Source: Melitaea cinxia (Eukaryota; Arthropoda; Insecta; Lepidoptera; Nymphalidae). From it: 64,000 bases of DNA. This document shows positions 11,551-22,607 of this stretch, in pieces. Made by a program: the position numbers and the translations under genes. The notes beneath the pieces were generated by a model, which was not told the DNA's origin, searched no databases, and saw nothing but the letters and a program-made list of their open reading frames with translations. Each line of letters begins with the position of its first letter. Positions within the stretch are counted from its first letter, which is position 1. The stretch lies in contig NC_059410.1 in assembly GCF_905220565.1 (NCBI RefSeq), forward strand, positions 3,053,501 to 3,117,500, in the 5' to 3' direction.

Positions 11551-11634
11551 TACACGATAGAACCGCCGCGCGGCGCGTGTCGGCGCGCACTGGAGCGGTG
11601 GAGGAGATCGGGCAAGGATTACGTAGCTAGAGGC
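11551..11634 (+). promoter_or_regulatory. CpG-rich island, possible promoter or 5' non-coding exon
   Basis: A sharply GC- and CpG-rich patch (CCGCCGCGCGGCGCGTGTCG) in very AT-rich surroundings, ending in GGCCGAG followed by GTAGGC, a usable splice donor on the plus strand. TATCGATCGGTCA lies just upstream. It matches none of the repeats seen elsewhere in the window. It could be the first exon of an unrecognised plus-strand transcript; no coding potential is evident. Confidence 0.3.
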
Positions 11635-11639
11635 CGAGG

Positions 11640-12555
11640 TAGGCATTAAAGTATTTAGTCTTGGGTGTGTTCTGAATTTGAATTTCTGTTAATATACGTT
11701 ATTGAATTTGAATAGAATCTTTGTTAAATTTGTGTATGGTTTATGTACGTCAATGTTTATACTTAATACTTCAATATTTTTGAAAACTTTTTAAAATTTC
11801 AAACTACACACCGATATCATTCTATATTGAATTAATACTTTATTATATCAACGTTACGTTATTTTCAAATTATTTGCTACTTATGATTATTCTACTATTT
11901 GAAACATTTAATTATAATTTAACAATTTAAAAAATGTACTTAATAAAACAACAAAATAACTTGTGTAATATATTAGAAATATACAAGAAAATAATTTACG
12001 GCTTATGTATAGAGAAATACGAAATACAAACATTGATTAAAAGGCAAATTAGACATAATAATAAAAACTATTATGACTAAACAAACACACTATAAAAAAA
12101 GAAATCAAAGATCTAAGGCATCTGATGAAATGAGAAGAGTCACATCTGCGTGTATAGTCTTTGCGCAATAGAGCACCGAGTCGGCGCATCGACGCTGCGC
12201 TACCGGAACGACGGATAAACATTCGACACCGGCGTTGTTTATAAATAAACTATATATTTATATTACATACATGCTTCATATAGATCTATATGCTATAAAA
12301 CTTGCGAATCTTTGTAATAGACACTAGCTTTCCGCCAGTGACATTGGCTGCGTAAATTACAAGATTTTAGCTGTTATGTTTTTCCCACTAAAATATAGGC
12401 CATGTATTGAGTGATAACGTGGCAGTTCTACTATGAAAGAATTATCAAAATCGGTATTTTACTTTTAGAGTTTATCCATAGAGAGTATCTTTATAATATT
12501 AGTATTAATATAGAAGTATAATATAGATAATTTTGAACTGAATTGTACGTTTCAG
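11640..12555. other. AT-rich sequence with a second GC-rich patch
   Basis: Mostly A/T-rich with no exon support. A GC-richer patch at about 12160-12240 (CGAGTCGGCGCATCGACGCT) has no recognised identity. Confidence 0.35.
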
Positions 12556-12665
12556 CCTGTAATATCCCACTGCATAGATCTCTTTCCCCGTGTAGGAGAA
12601 AGATCAGAGCTTAATCCCCCACGCTGCTCCAATGTGAGTTGACGGATATATTCCCTACTATGAGT
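12556..12665 (-). mobile_element. SINE 3' body fragment
   Basis: The block TTCAGCCTGTAATATCCCAC and the following GTGTAGGAGAAAGATCAGAG match the 3' body of the near-complete SINE at 36.03-36.38 kb in the same orientation. The tRNA-like head is absent. Confidence 0.65.
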
Positions 12666-12764
12666 AACGATCACTATAAGATTAAGGTGTACATGATAAC
12701 AACTATTAAATTATTTAGATGAAAATAATCGTTGATTTGAAATACTTTACGAATATATTGAAAA

Positions 12765-13115
12765 ATGTTTAGGACCTATCATTCTTTAAAAATAATATAT
12801 ATTTTTTCTTTCTTTGGTATGTATTATTTCTGTTTTTTATTATTATTATATTTCACTATCCAAACTTTTTTTATAAATAAAGTCAGAAGGCAAGTAGTTC
12901 ACTTGAAGTTATCACCGCTTCTCGTAATTTGTGCACCGGAGGAGCAAACGTGTCACCGGCTAAAGGAATGGAGATTAGGGAGTCAAGGATGGGGTGAGGG
13001 GATGCCTGTTTTAAGACCTACATTGTTACTTCACGATTTGCTGTTCAGGAAATTAAAAATACGGAAAGTAGAGGAAGTTGACATCCGGCTCTTTTGGTTT
13101 GTGTGTCACTATTAA
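12765..13115 (+). other. Open frame of 116 codons, doubtful
   Basis: The N-terminal third is a hydrophobic F/L/Y run produced by A/T-rich DNA. The C-terminal part (from about residue 43) has more protein-like composition, but no recognised domain or signature. There are no supporting splice sites. Recorded because of its length, not as an accepted gene. Confidence 0.12.
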
Positions 13116-13780
13116 GCTAAGGATCATATTGATTTTAAAAGTGTTGAAGCTGAAATTGAGATATTACTTCACCGCGTGACTGCTACTCTACCAATCAACA
13201 CTAACAAGACGGTGCACTACAGAACAGTAGAGGACAGTAATGTATCTGGTTCTTTGGGAAGCGGTTGACTTATGTGCGGCAACTAGTTACTTAAACTTTT
13301 TTGTTTATTAATAACGCATTAATGAAGTTTGGTATTAAAAATTATATACATTTGTTACATACATGAATGTTGACATTGAAATTTATAATATTAAAAAAAA
13401 AAAAAATAGATTGGTATAATACGAAATAGACTCGTACATATGTCAAACAACATTAACTGAAATATAATGACAACATACTAATATACACATCAGCATAACT
13501 GTAATATTAATGTCACGTAATATCTTAAAATATTTATACATTTGTAATAGAAAGAAGAAAAAAAAAAAAACACATTTGTTCCAAGAATTCCAAATTGCTA
13601 TGAGATTGTAACACGAGAGAACACTCTAAAAACGTTACTCTTGTACAAAAAACAAACGCACATTTTAAAAGAATACAGAAGTCCTTTATTTTGAGACGTA
13701 CCATATATTTTCACTAACATAAGAAATTCATATAAAATTTAAAACTATATGAAGAAGATATGCATAGAAAGTAATTTTAA

Positions 13781-14100
13781 TCTATACAAATAAATAAAAT
13801 TGAAGTGGCTGTTTGTAATATTAAAATAACCGCTTTTTACTAAATGCATGTGGATGTACACACGGTACATATACCTAAATAGCATTTTTTACAATTTTTG
13901 TCCCTCTGTCTGTTTTTTTGTTCCGGCTGATCTCGGAAACGGCTGGACTGATTTTGACGGGACTTTCACTGGCAGATAGCTGATGTAGTAAGGAGTGACT
14001 TAGGCTACTTTTATTTTAGAAATGTAATTATTTTATAACTCTGCAAACTGAACAATAACTTTTTTGTTAAATACCACGCGGACGAAGTCGCGGGCACATA
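13781..14100 (+). mobile_element. Helitron-like element, family 2, plus-strand copy
   Basis: Starts TCTATACAAATAAATAAAAT right after an A and runs to GCGGACGAAGTCGCGGGCAC, where the final CTAG is degraded. It is colinear, in inverse orientation, with 15167-15482 and 49382-49663. Confidence 0.65.
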
Positions 14101-14217
14101 TTTTATTCGAAACGGTTCGGAAAAAAATCACTTTCATTTGACACGTATTCGTATAATAGCGGAATACTGAGAATATATCAATATTTGTTTGGAGCTTCTA
14201 AGACTTATGTATGTGCG

Positions 14218-14310
14218 CTTCAACCTGTAATATTCCACAGCTGGGCATAGAGGCCTCTTTCTCCACGTAGGAGAAGGATCAGCCATGCTGCTCTAATGCG
14301 GGTTGGCGGA
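14218..14310 (-). mobile_element. SINE 3' body fragment
   Basis: Matches the CAGCCTGTAATATTCCACAG and GTAGGAGAAGGATCAG blocks of the SINE at 36.0 kb, same orientation. Truncated before the tRNA-like head. Confidence 0.6.
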
Positions 14311-15166
14311 TTCTACTTATATATTGTACTTGTGAAAGATTAGTTTAGCTTTTGCGAAATAATGATTATGTTTACAGGTCCAATTCTGTAAATTAAAGAT
14401 ATTTGAAAACTAATTTTGTATGGCCTAAGAGCTAGGGCAGTGGATGCATTTTATTTCGAAACTCATCAAGGTTCAAAAAAAAAAAAAAAAAACGTTTAAA
14501 TATTTCATATTTTAAACTTAAAGTAATAATCAATATATATATAAAGAGTATCCTCTTTTATCTCTAAATATTTAAATTTAGTATTTTGAATTGTCATTGT
14601 CAGATGACATGAAAAAATAATAAAAGTATAAAAATATGGTGTTTGATGAAAACGGAAAATAATAATAAAATATAATTAATACAGTAAGAATCATAAATAA
14701 TAAACATAAATCGTCGTTTCTCTTATTTTCAGGTGAGAGTGTCTATAGATTTAAGTGATTTTTCTTACAATTTAAATTAAAATTTAACGAAATAAAAACT
14801 CTTATTTTCAGAGCAACGCAATTTGTTTATTTATAAAGAAATACCTTATATATCTTATACTAAGTGACCGTTCCCTATGAAATTCTGTTAATGATAGTGT
14901 AAATAACTTAGCTTAAATTTGATTAGCAGTGACACTTTTGAACAACTGTTTTATTTTTGAAAACATTCCTAAAACAATTTTAATTGAAAACGAATTCTAT
15001 ATAAACGAGCTTGTTGACGTCGCACTTTTCGGAACTCATAATAATCTAAAAAAAATTTCATCATAACGATCTGAACGAAAACAATCTCCAAACGAAAATT
15101 ATTACAAAGTTTATTTTTGATCTTCGATTTCAAAGAAGCAGTAATTGGAGCGAAATTTATTTTAAA

Positions 15167-15482
15167 CTAGCTGTGCCCCGACTTCGTCCGCGTGGAATTA
15201 AAAAAAAAAGTTTTGGTTCAGTTCGCAGAGTTATAAAATAAATAAATTTCTAAAATCAAAGTAACCTGAGTTATTCCTTATTAAATCAGCTATATCTCCC
15301 GTCAAAATCGGTCCAGCCGTTTCAGAGATTAGCCGGAACAAACAGACAGACCGACAGATAGACAAAAATGGTAAAAAATGTTATTTTGGTATATGTACAG
15401 TGTAAATATACATATGCATTTATTAAAAAGCGGATATTTTAATATTACAAAAAGAAATTTCAATTTTATTTATTTGTATAGA
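15167..15482 (-). mobile_element. Helitron-like element, family 2, complete minus-strand copy
   Basis: On the minus strand it runs from TC (15482) to CTAG (15167). On the plus strand, A lies immediately left (15166) and T immediately right (15483), with no target duplication. Just inside the 3' end is an imperfect stem around GCGGACGAAGTCG. It forms a 1.7 kb inverted pair with 13781-14100. Confidence 0.7.
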
Positions 15483-15518
15483 TATCTTTCTATAAGGAAA
15501 TAATTAAACATTTTACAA

Positions 15519-15543
15519 AAAAAAAAAAAAAAAAAAAAAAAAA
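15519..15543. repeat. Poly(A) tract
   Basis: An uninterrupted A run of about 25 bp. No clear retroposon body was found upstream. Confidence 0.8.
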
Positions 15544-15984
15544 TGAAATAATATTAAAATTAGAAGTCATTATTTTTACGTCTGATTAATCATTATATTC
15601 TTTTTGTTATTCACATAAGTTATTAAGCAGAAATTATTTTTTTGTTTTCTAATGTTTACGCGCGGATTTCACTAATTATAATGAAACAACTTTTTCGGAT
15701 ACTTTACAGCAACCATGATCACGGGAGGACCAGTTCTTAAGAAAAAGTTGTTTCATTATAAAGAAATTCAACGGATAGGTCATTGCACTCGCTATTTTTA
15801 TATCTAATCTCTGAAGAATATAAAAAAATTCAATTAATAATTTAAAAGAAATATTAATTATTAATACAAAAATCTATTCTTACGTAATTTCGTCGGGAAT
15901 CTAAAATGGCGAACAAAGAATTTTACATTTAAAAATCTACTCTCTACTCAGAAATTGCGTAATTACGTGTTCGTATATTCGACT

Positions 15985-16235
15985 GTTTTTTTTTTAAATG
16001 TGTTACATCATAACTTTTTACTGGGTGTGCCGATTTCGATGTTTTTTTTTTTTCAATCGAAAGTTGATGCTTGTTACATGGTTCTATTTAAATTTGATCG
16101 AGATCTGTCGAATAATTTTTGAACTGTCTTTAATAATGCGTATTTAATTGACCGTTTTGTCGTCTACCTACGTCGTATTACTTGCCGATGTAATTTAAGC
16201 CAGTTTTTATTCGTTTGCGAGACACAATGAGAACA
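15985..16235 (+). repeat. Interspersed repeat G, partial copy
   Basis: Carries the blocks CATAACTTTTTACTGGGTGT and CTACGTCGTATTACTTGCCG and ends near TCGTTTGCGAGACACA. Related copies lie near 29.8, 46.1, 51.5, 54.6 and 63.75 kb. Confidence 0.6.
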
Positions 16236-16238
16236 CAC

Positions 16239-16242
16239 ACAA

Positions 16243-16268
<26 letters not shown>
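16239..16268. repeat. (CA)n microsatellite
   Basis: An almost pure CA dinucleotide run of about 30 bp. Confidence 0.9.
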
Positions 16269-16273
<5 letters not shown>

Positions 16274-16317
16274 CACCCCCAAACCCTATAAATCGACGGG
16301 CTCGAATCTAAAGAATA

Positions 16318-16515
16318 GCCGGACCATAGCTTAACGGGTTAACGTGTTCTCCGAGGCACGGTGGGGAAACCCACAAGGACTGCACAAACGCCCAAACCAC
16401 GACAAACATTTGTATGGCAAATACAAATGTTTGTCATGTTCGGGAATCTAACCCGCAACCACCAGCGCAACAGCCACAAATCAGTGCTGTGACCGTTGGG
16501 CCAACGCGTCGGCTT
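16318..16515 (-). mobile_element. tRNA-derived SINE, head plus middle
   Basis: On the minus strand the A-box region is TTGGCCCAACGGTCACAG and the B-box region is GCGGGTTAGATTCCC, followed by the TTTGTCATG/TTTGTATT block and the GTGCCTCGGAGAACACGT block seen at 36.0 kb. Confidence 0.7.
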
Positions 16516-16861
16516 GCCTTACATAAATATACCTTACTTCTTACTTGTTAATTTGTTTGATAATACCTACAGTGAAGCCAATAAAGACATGCATTAGTAT
16601 GTTTTTATCTTAGTAATCTTTATATGACTTACAAGCGCTTACGATAATCTGTCTATCTGTGAAATGCTTGCTGTAAGTCAGACTTTTGACGTCATTTAAC
16701 GATGTTTACAGCTAATTGTCTGTTACGCTAGTGAGTGCAAGTTACGTACCTATTATGAAAATTATTATAATAGGTAATAGAGTTAGTTTCTTTGGTTCTT
16801 GTTTTTTATGTTTGTTTAATTTGTTTCATGCCATTAAGAACAATGTGGCACTGTTTAGTGT

Positions 16862-17120
16862 CACTTCAGCCTATCGCAGTCTACTGCTGGACATAGACGT
16901 CCCCAAGTTCGCGCCAAAAATAGCGCGAACTCATGTGTTTTGCCCAAAGTCACCACGCTGGGCAGGCGAGTTGGTGACCGCAGGTCTGGCTATGTATGTC
17001 GCACCGAAGGCGCTTCTGTCCGTCTTCGACCTGTGTATTTGAAAGCCAGCAGTTGGATGGTTATCCTGCCATCAGTCAGCTTTTTAAGTTCCAAGGTTTT
17101 AGTGGAACTGTGTTATCCCT
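16862..17120 (-). repeat. Interspersed repeat B, minus-strand copy
   Basis: TTCAGCCTATCGCAGTCTAC and the later CCACGCTGGGCAGGCGAGTT are the reverse complement of repeat B blocks at 5.2-5.5 kb. Two overlapping open frames here are explained by the repeat. Confidence 0.65.
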
Positions 17121-17188
17121 TACGCATTAATAAAATTGTGTATGTGTATACACATGTATGTACATACGTAAACACATGTTGCGTACAG

Positions 17189-17251
17189 GAGGAATACTTC
17201 AAGAAGCATGGATTGGTAAAGATTTGGATTTCTGGTGGCGGAAGATACTGA
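17189..17251 (+). CDS. Possible short terminal exon, unidentified
   Basis: After an acceptor-like TTGCGTACAG, a frame of 20 codons (EEYFKKHGLVKIWISGGGRY) ends at TGA 17249-17251. A canonical AATAAA polyadenylation signal follows at 17283-17288. Acceptor, stop and signal are arranged as in a last exon, and the composition is protein-like. It lies just downstream of repeat B. No upstream partner exon or family was recognised, so this may be coincidence. Confidence 0.25.
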   Translation, partial: EEYFKKHGLVKIWISGGGRY

Positions 17252-17289
17252 AAGGATTTGAGAATCTTTGATGAAAAATTGTAATAAAA

Positions 17290-18239
17290 TCAACTTTTAA
17301 TTTTTAATTATTATTAAACGAACTGTAATATAGTTAAGGTATTGTACCTTAAGTACCTTAAGAATTTTGTATTTTAAGATGTAACGTCGTAAAAATATTC
17401 GAAAAAAAAAAAAAAACTCAGGACTGTTTTAAGAACCAATAATATATTAAATATATCTCCGAAACATTTAATTTCTTAAAAGAATTACAGGATTGATGTT
17501 TATAATAAAACGAACCATTATTTTAAGTTGAAAGATATATTCATAATAAATACAGAATCAAAACTAAGTCGGCAAACTTTTGGAGTTTCTAATATCAATA
17601 AACAAAGATATTATTGTTTCAAAGTAGCACATTTACGGAGGCGTAAAGAGACGTAATTTAAAATATTTCTACGCTCGAATATTTTAATGTTTAGTATTAT
17701 GAACGTTAATATGACAAAGTTCTAAAGTTCTGAAGAACTCTTAAGTACTCGATATAATATTCTTTATAGTAAAAATACTTTGTTTTCTAGGCGTTTGTCA
17801 GTACTTTTTTATTTATATTTTTAATGATGCTGTTTGTTTAAATCCTTCTTTAATAGCGTCTTAGAAGGAAAAATTATTGCATATTATATAATTTTTTTCA
17901 TCATATTATATCAATCATTTATATCATATAATATTATTTAAAAAAATACAGTATAAGTTATCAATTTGTACAGCTCTAATTGAAGTATTAAGGTTTTTTA
18001 ATCAATATTGTGAATAATTTTGGTCTTTGCATTTTTTAACGTCTTATACTAATATAATAATGGTATTTTAGCTTAAATAATTAAAACAATATCCCATTGT
18101 TTTGAGATTCAAGTGAGATTCCACTGATACAATTCATTGAATTCCCATTGAATACTATTCTTATAGCATTTTAAGTAAGCAAACAATATGAATCACCGCT
18201 TGTCGTGTGAACAAAAACTCTAATATATTTGTTTCTTAT
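17290..18239. other. AT-rich sequence, nothing recognised
   Basis: No exon, RNA gene or definable repeat ends before the Tc1 element. Confidence 0.45.
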
Positions 18240-18241
18240 TA

Positions 18242-19827
18242 TACACTCACCGGCACGGAAACTTGGCCAAGTATAAAATTTGTGATAACTGTAATTTTTT
18301 TCAATTTACACTGCAAATTTTAGCCAATTTTGATCGTTGTTCATCCAATTAACGTCTTTAATCATTTTTAAACATAAATAATGTTTTTTTTAAGTTTATA
18401 ATGAAGTTTAAACGCAAAATCACATTTACACAAAATTAAACACTGCAGTTTTGAGCACTAGTAATTAAAAACTGTTTGAACTGTTTGATCTTTGGTGAGC
18501 TTTTTAATATCGAGTGTTTCCTCCTCTAGCCCTTATGACCGCCTGCATTCGGTCTGGCATGCTTTGGATGACATTTTTGATGTCCGCTTGCGACAAGTCG
18601 CGCCAGGCAATCAATGCAGCATCTTGAAGCTGGCTAAGAGTTTGTGGTGGGTTCAATGCTGTTTTAATTGTTCTTTTTAGCTTATCCCAAATATGCTCTA
18701 TTGGGTTTAAGTCGGGACTGCGAGCTGGCCACTGCAATTTTTGAATACCAACCTCTTGAAGGTACTCATTTACGATATGAGCGACGTGGGGACGTGCATT
18801 ATCATGCATTAAAATGAATTGGTCATATCCAATAAACCCTCCAAAGGGTAAAACATGTTCTTGGAGGATATCCTCGACGTATCGTGTTGCAGTTAGAGCG
18901 TTACTGACGATGACCAATTCTGTACGTGCATCAGAACTAACGCCACCCCATACCATTATAGAGCCTCCACCAAAACTCACTGTTGGAGTGGTAGTAATCG
19001 CCAGATATCGTTCACCTTTCCTTCTCCACACACGTTGTCGACCATCAGGTGCATTTAAAGCGATCCTGCACTCGTCCGTAAACAAAACCCTTGCCCATTG
19101 TTCATGAGACCAGTTAGCATGTTCGCGGGCAAATTGAATTCGAGCTGCTCTATGCTGTGGGAGAAGCTGTGGGCCACGGGCTGGTCTTCTTGCCCTTAAA
19201 TTAACTTCCTCCATACGTCTTCTCACCGTACGCTCACTGACATTTACATTCCTGGAGATTTGAAGCCGCTGTTGGATCTCGACAGCAGTAAGGAAGCGAT
19301 TTCTTAAAATCTCTAACACGATAAAGCGATCGTCATGAGCTGACGTGCAACGTACACCACCACTACCTGGTCTGCGTGTGCAGAGGCCAGTCTCTTGGTA
19401 CCGTTTTAGTGCATATTGCATCGAAGAACGCGGTACGTTAAGGATAGTAGCCACTTCACGATGGGTCATCCCTTGTTCGACTAATGCCACTGCTTGTGCT
19501 ATCTGACTTGGTGACAAAGGCATTTTTATGGATTCTTAGGCGCCTTTAGATGTTTATTTATCACAATAAAACCAAAGAACTTCGACAACTTAACACTTGC
19601 AAATTCCAGAACACAATTCAAAACGTAGAGTTCGTCGGATAAATGACACGATTCAACTAAACTTCGGAACCCAAACCAATATGCACTTCAATTCAGTTAA
19701 TTACCCTCTTAGAAATAACGTAAACATTATTTCTACCCACTTATATAATAAGAACAAAGTTAGACACACTTAAAAATTTGTTATCGCATGTTATAAGTTT
19801 GGCCAAGATTCCGTGCCGCTGAGTGTA
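18242..19827 (-). mobile_element. Complete Tc1-type transposon
   Basis: The element is 1586 bp, bounded by inverted repeats. The left starts TACACTCACCGGCACGGAAA and the reverse-complemented right end TACACTCAGCGGCACGGAAT, both continuing into CTTGGCCAA; similarity fades over about 50 bp. TA flanks both sides (18240-18241 and 19828-19829), the target duplication of Tc1/mariner elements. A single uninterrupted transposase frame lies inside. All parts needed for mobility are present, so this copy is young or recently active; activity itself is untested. Confidence 0.9.
18504..19523 (-). CDS. Tc1-family DDE transposase
   Basis: A 339-residue protein in one uninterrupted frame, about the usual length for Tc1 transposases, acting in the nucleus to excise and insert the element at TA sites. 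Residues about 1-60 form the first helix-turn-helix (start MPLSPSQIAQAVALVEQGMT). A second DNA-binding region follows, with RTVRRRM near 104-110. The catalytic triad is visible: D in LFTDECR, D in LMHDNARPHV and E in SPDLNPIEHIWD. Exactly 34 residues separate the last two, giving DD34E. No stop or frameshift is seen. The first ATG is used because it starts the conserved N-terminal helix. It is the only long open frame of the element and runs opposite to the neighbouring elongase gene. Confidence 0.93.
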   Translation of the reverse strand: MPLSPSQIAQAVALVEQGMTHREVATILNVPRSSMQYALKRYQETGLCTRRPGSGGVRCTSAHDDRFIVLEILRNRFLTAVEIQQRLQISRNVNVSERTVRRRMEEVNLRARRPARGPQLLPQHRAARIQFAREHANWSHEQWARVLFTDECRIALNAPDGRQRVWRRKGERYLAITTTPTVSFGGGSIMVWGGVSSDARTELVIVSNALTATRYVEDILQEHVLPFGGFIGYDQFILMHDNARPHVAHIVNEYLQEVGIQKLQWPARSPDLNPIEHIWDKLKRTIKTALNPPQTLSQLQDAALIAWRDLSQADIKNVIQSMPDRMQAVIRARGGNTRY

Positions 19828-19924
19828 TAATACTTTTTTATTATTTTTATGTATAAAGTCTACTCGCATTTGTAAACTTGGCGAGAATGGACTTTTTAAT
19901 TTTTTTTTTGCAATACGGGTAGCT

Positions 19925-20130
19925 CGATATATTCCCAACTATGAATAACGATCGCTATTACATGTGACACGTGTTATGATAACAATCAGGATCGACGGCT
20001 TAACGTGCTCTCCGAGGCACGGTGGGGAGACCTACAAGGACTGTACAAACAAGCTCAATTAAGCTACGACCCTCCTCCTACACGGGGAAAGAGGCCTATG
20101 CATGGGATATTACAGGCTGAAGCGAATGTA
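19925..20130. mobile_element. Rearranged SINE, halves in opposite orientation
   Basis: 19925-20055 is a minus-orientation SINE segment (GTGCTCTCCGAGGCACGGTG block). About 20080-20130 carries the 3' body in plus orientation (CACGGGGAAAGAGGCCTATG, then ATTACAGGCTGAAGC). The junction lies near 20065-20080, so the copy has an internal inversion or is two abutting copies. Confidence 0.55.
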
Positions 20131-20594
20131 ACTTGTTTTTCTTATAACGAACATATATCCGATTACACTGTTGTGTTGTAGCTAATTTGTCGCATGACCT
20201 TTTGTTTTATGACGTTTTTACATCAATACGAAGGTCTGTATAGTTAACGCTGTTTCTAGATTACATCTAGCCTTTATTTCACGTCCTTTGTAATAGGAAA
20301 TTTCAGGAATTTCTATTTGACGATATAATTTCGTATTGATAACCTTGGCAGCCAGAATTTATTTCTAGAATTGAAACAAGAGGCCGAATATTAAAACCTT
20401 ATCCTATTTAATTTTCTTTGTGTGTTTCATCATATCATATCATAGTTACTTCTTATCTGTTAAAGCTAAACTTTAACATTTCATAAGAATATTATTTTTT
20501 AATAATAATAATATATTCTTTATTTTACACCAAAATATAAACATACAAAATATAACAAACAGTAGTAATTACAAAAAAAAGATGTACAAAGGCG

Positions 20595-20755
20595 ATCTTA
20601 TCGCTGAAGAGCGATTTCAGCGTCTTCGTTGCGATAAGTCCAGCCCTACGGTCACCAACCCGCCTGCCCGGCGTGGTGACTATGGGCAGAACACATGAGT
20701 TCACGCCATTTTTGGCGTGAACTTGTGGAGGCCTATGTCCAGTAGTGTGTGATGA
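20595..20755 (+). repeat. Interspersed repeat B joined to a LINE tail
   Basis: TACGGTCACCAACCCGCCTG and GTGGAGGCCTATGTCCAG match repeat B. Just upstream, 20580-20610 is the reverse complement of the GCGATAAGACCGCCTTTGTA tail found at 28.1 and 29.6 kb, so two repeats abut here. Confidence 0.6.
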
Positions 20756-21121
20756 AGAATATTACGTATAAAGGTTGGATACTGTGACATTAATTAATGT
20801 GATTTTCTTTATACAATAATGCACTATTGACAATGTATTACGTACGTCAGGCATAATTTTATCAGATCCTAGTGCATTACGATGATAGTTAATATGTAAG
20901 ATACACTTGGTATAAAAAGTAGTCATCATATCTCAATCAAAAAATGCGACCACGAGACAAGCATCAGGTTTTTATTAAAACAAGAATCATCTAAAACAGT
21001 TATGCTGTATAAGTAATACAACGTATTCAAATCTTAAGTAGAATCGTACGAAAACATTTGTAAAAAAAAAAAAAAAACAATTTAGAGACTACTACATCCT
21101 GAAATGATATACACCCAAATA

Positions 21122-21291
21122 TCCATACTAATATTATAAAAATGAAAAATTCGTTTGTTTCAACGCGCTAATTTCAGGAACGAGTGACTCGAATTGAAAA
21201 ATTCTTTTAGTGTTCAGTAACTTTTACCGAGGATGGCTTAATGCTGTTTTTTCCTCAATTTAACATATACGAAACCGCAGGGCAAAACTAG
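21122..21291 (+). mobile_element. Helitron-like element, family 4
   Basis: A 170 bp unit starting TCCATACTAATATTATAAAA and ending GGCAAAACTAG, flanked by A and T. Partial relatives of its 5' end occur near 9786 and 25882 (CTAATATTATAAATGCGAAA). Confidence 0.5.
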
Positions 21292-21771
21292 TCTAATAAA
21301 ACACACTTATCATAAGCGGCAACGTATCTGTTAGCACAACAGACAGTTATTGCTATAACCTAATAAAAGTTATATTATTTTCAATCAAATACAACAAAAG
21401 ACAAAAGTTAAATGAGGTTAATCAAAGTTCGTTAGGAACGAATGGATCCGACCGATCAATCTCTTTATCTATTTGTGTATTGGCTTTGAACGAGGTCAAC
21501 GTAACATTTCGGAGATGCAGAAATAGGTCCACTACCATCGATCAGAACGTTGGCCCCGTTTTAGAGTGGATGACGTTCTATGTAATGTTTTTATCGTATA
21601 GATAGAGTTAAGGGAAAATACTGATTACAATAGATACATTGATGCTCCGAACTTACGTGATAAGTGGGTTCAGTAATTTAAGTCTCTTAACCTTAACAAT
21701 AAACTACGCAGAAAAAAGGATTTAATACGCGTAAGGCAAATTCCGTAGTCACAGTAAAAAAAAAAAACAAC

Positions 21772-21945
21772 AAAAATCAAATACAACTTTATTCAAATGG
21801 GCTTCAAAAGCACTTTCGAATCGTCATTTTACAAATTAAATTTTTAAAGTGATTATTATATTTAAAAGAGTAAAGCTACCGCCCATTCGGAATGTAGATT
21901 CAGAGATGCAGAGAAACTCCGCAGTTACTCTTTCGGAAATAGTAT
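21772..21945 (+). repeat. Interspersed repeat F
   Basis: Begins ACAACTTTATTCAAATGGGC and ends near GAAACTCCGCAGTTACTCTT. Shared with 22405-22530 (inverted), 26055-26210 and 50505-50665. Possibly a retrotransposon 3' end; class not assigned. Confidence 0.6.
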
Positions 21946-22381
21946 AGAAACGATGTTTTTGTACAAAATTAGTAACATATTGCATGAAATAGCGTCAAGT
22001 TCACATATCTTTATCATAACCCAGAAAGGAGACGTTTACTTTGCGCAGTCGGAAATTTGGGAGTTACGATTTTGTTATTCCTTGTCATGTTTACACTGCT
22101 ATTATTTATGTCAAAACAATCAGATTCTTGTGCATATACATAATATTGTTATAAATATATTACGACGAAATTGTATTGTCTACCTTGTGAAAAACATCCG
22201 GTAAAGAGACACATACAGTAGGCGTATACGTCTTGACGTATCATAGGATGTCTTACTTGACGAATTATATTACGATATTGCATAACAAAAATTAAGACTA
22301 AAAAAAGAGTTTAATTATAACGTAATATATTAATTAACAAGTTTTGACTACTGTACAAATTGTACTAAAATTACATTAAAA

Positions 22382-22530
22382 CTAGCGATACCCGTGCGTT
22401 CCGAATCGGTGGTAGCTTTACTTCTACAAATATAATAATTGATTTTTAAAGTTTTAATTTGTAAAATGACGATTCGAAAGTGCGCTTGGAGGCTATTTGA
22501 ATAAAGGTGTTTTTGATTTTGAATAATTCA
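22382..22530 (-). repeat. Repeat F, inverted, next to a Helitron-like 3' end
   Basis: CTAG at 22382-22385 followed by CGATACCCGTGCG resembles the family 1 Helitron 3' end. It runs straight into an inverted copy of repeat F ending near 22530. Confidence 0.45.
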
Positions 22531-22607
22531 CACTAAGTCAGTATAATAATTATCATTTTACAAAATTACAAAAAAGTGAGTTATGCATTATACGTGAGTT
22601 GATTTAA

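Noticed and set aside
16716..17251. 108- and 103-codon open frames
   Set aside because: Most of both is explained by repeat B in inverse orientation; only the last 20 codons of the second deserve a note.
18492..19107. Two plus-strand open frames within the Tc1 element
   Set aside because: Antisense shadows of the transposase gene.
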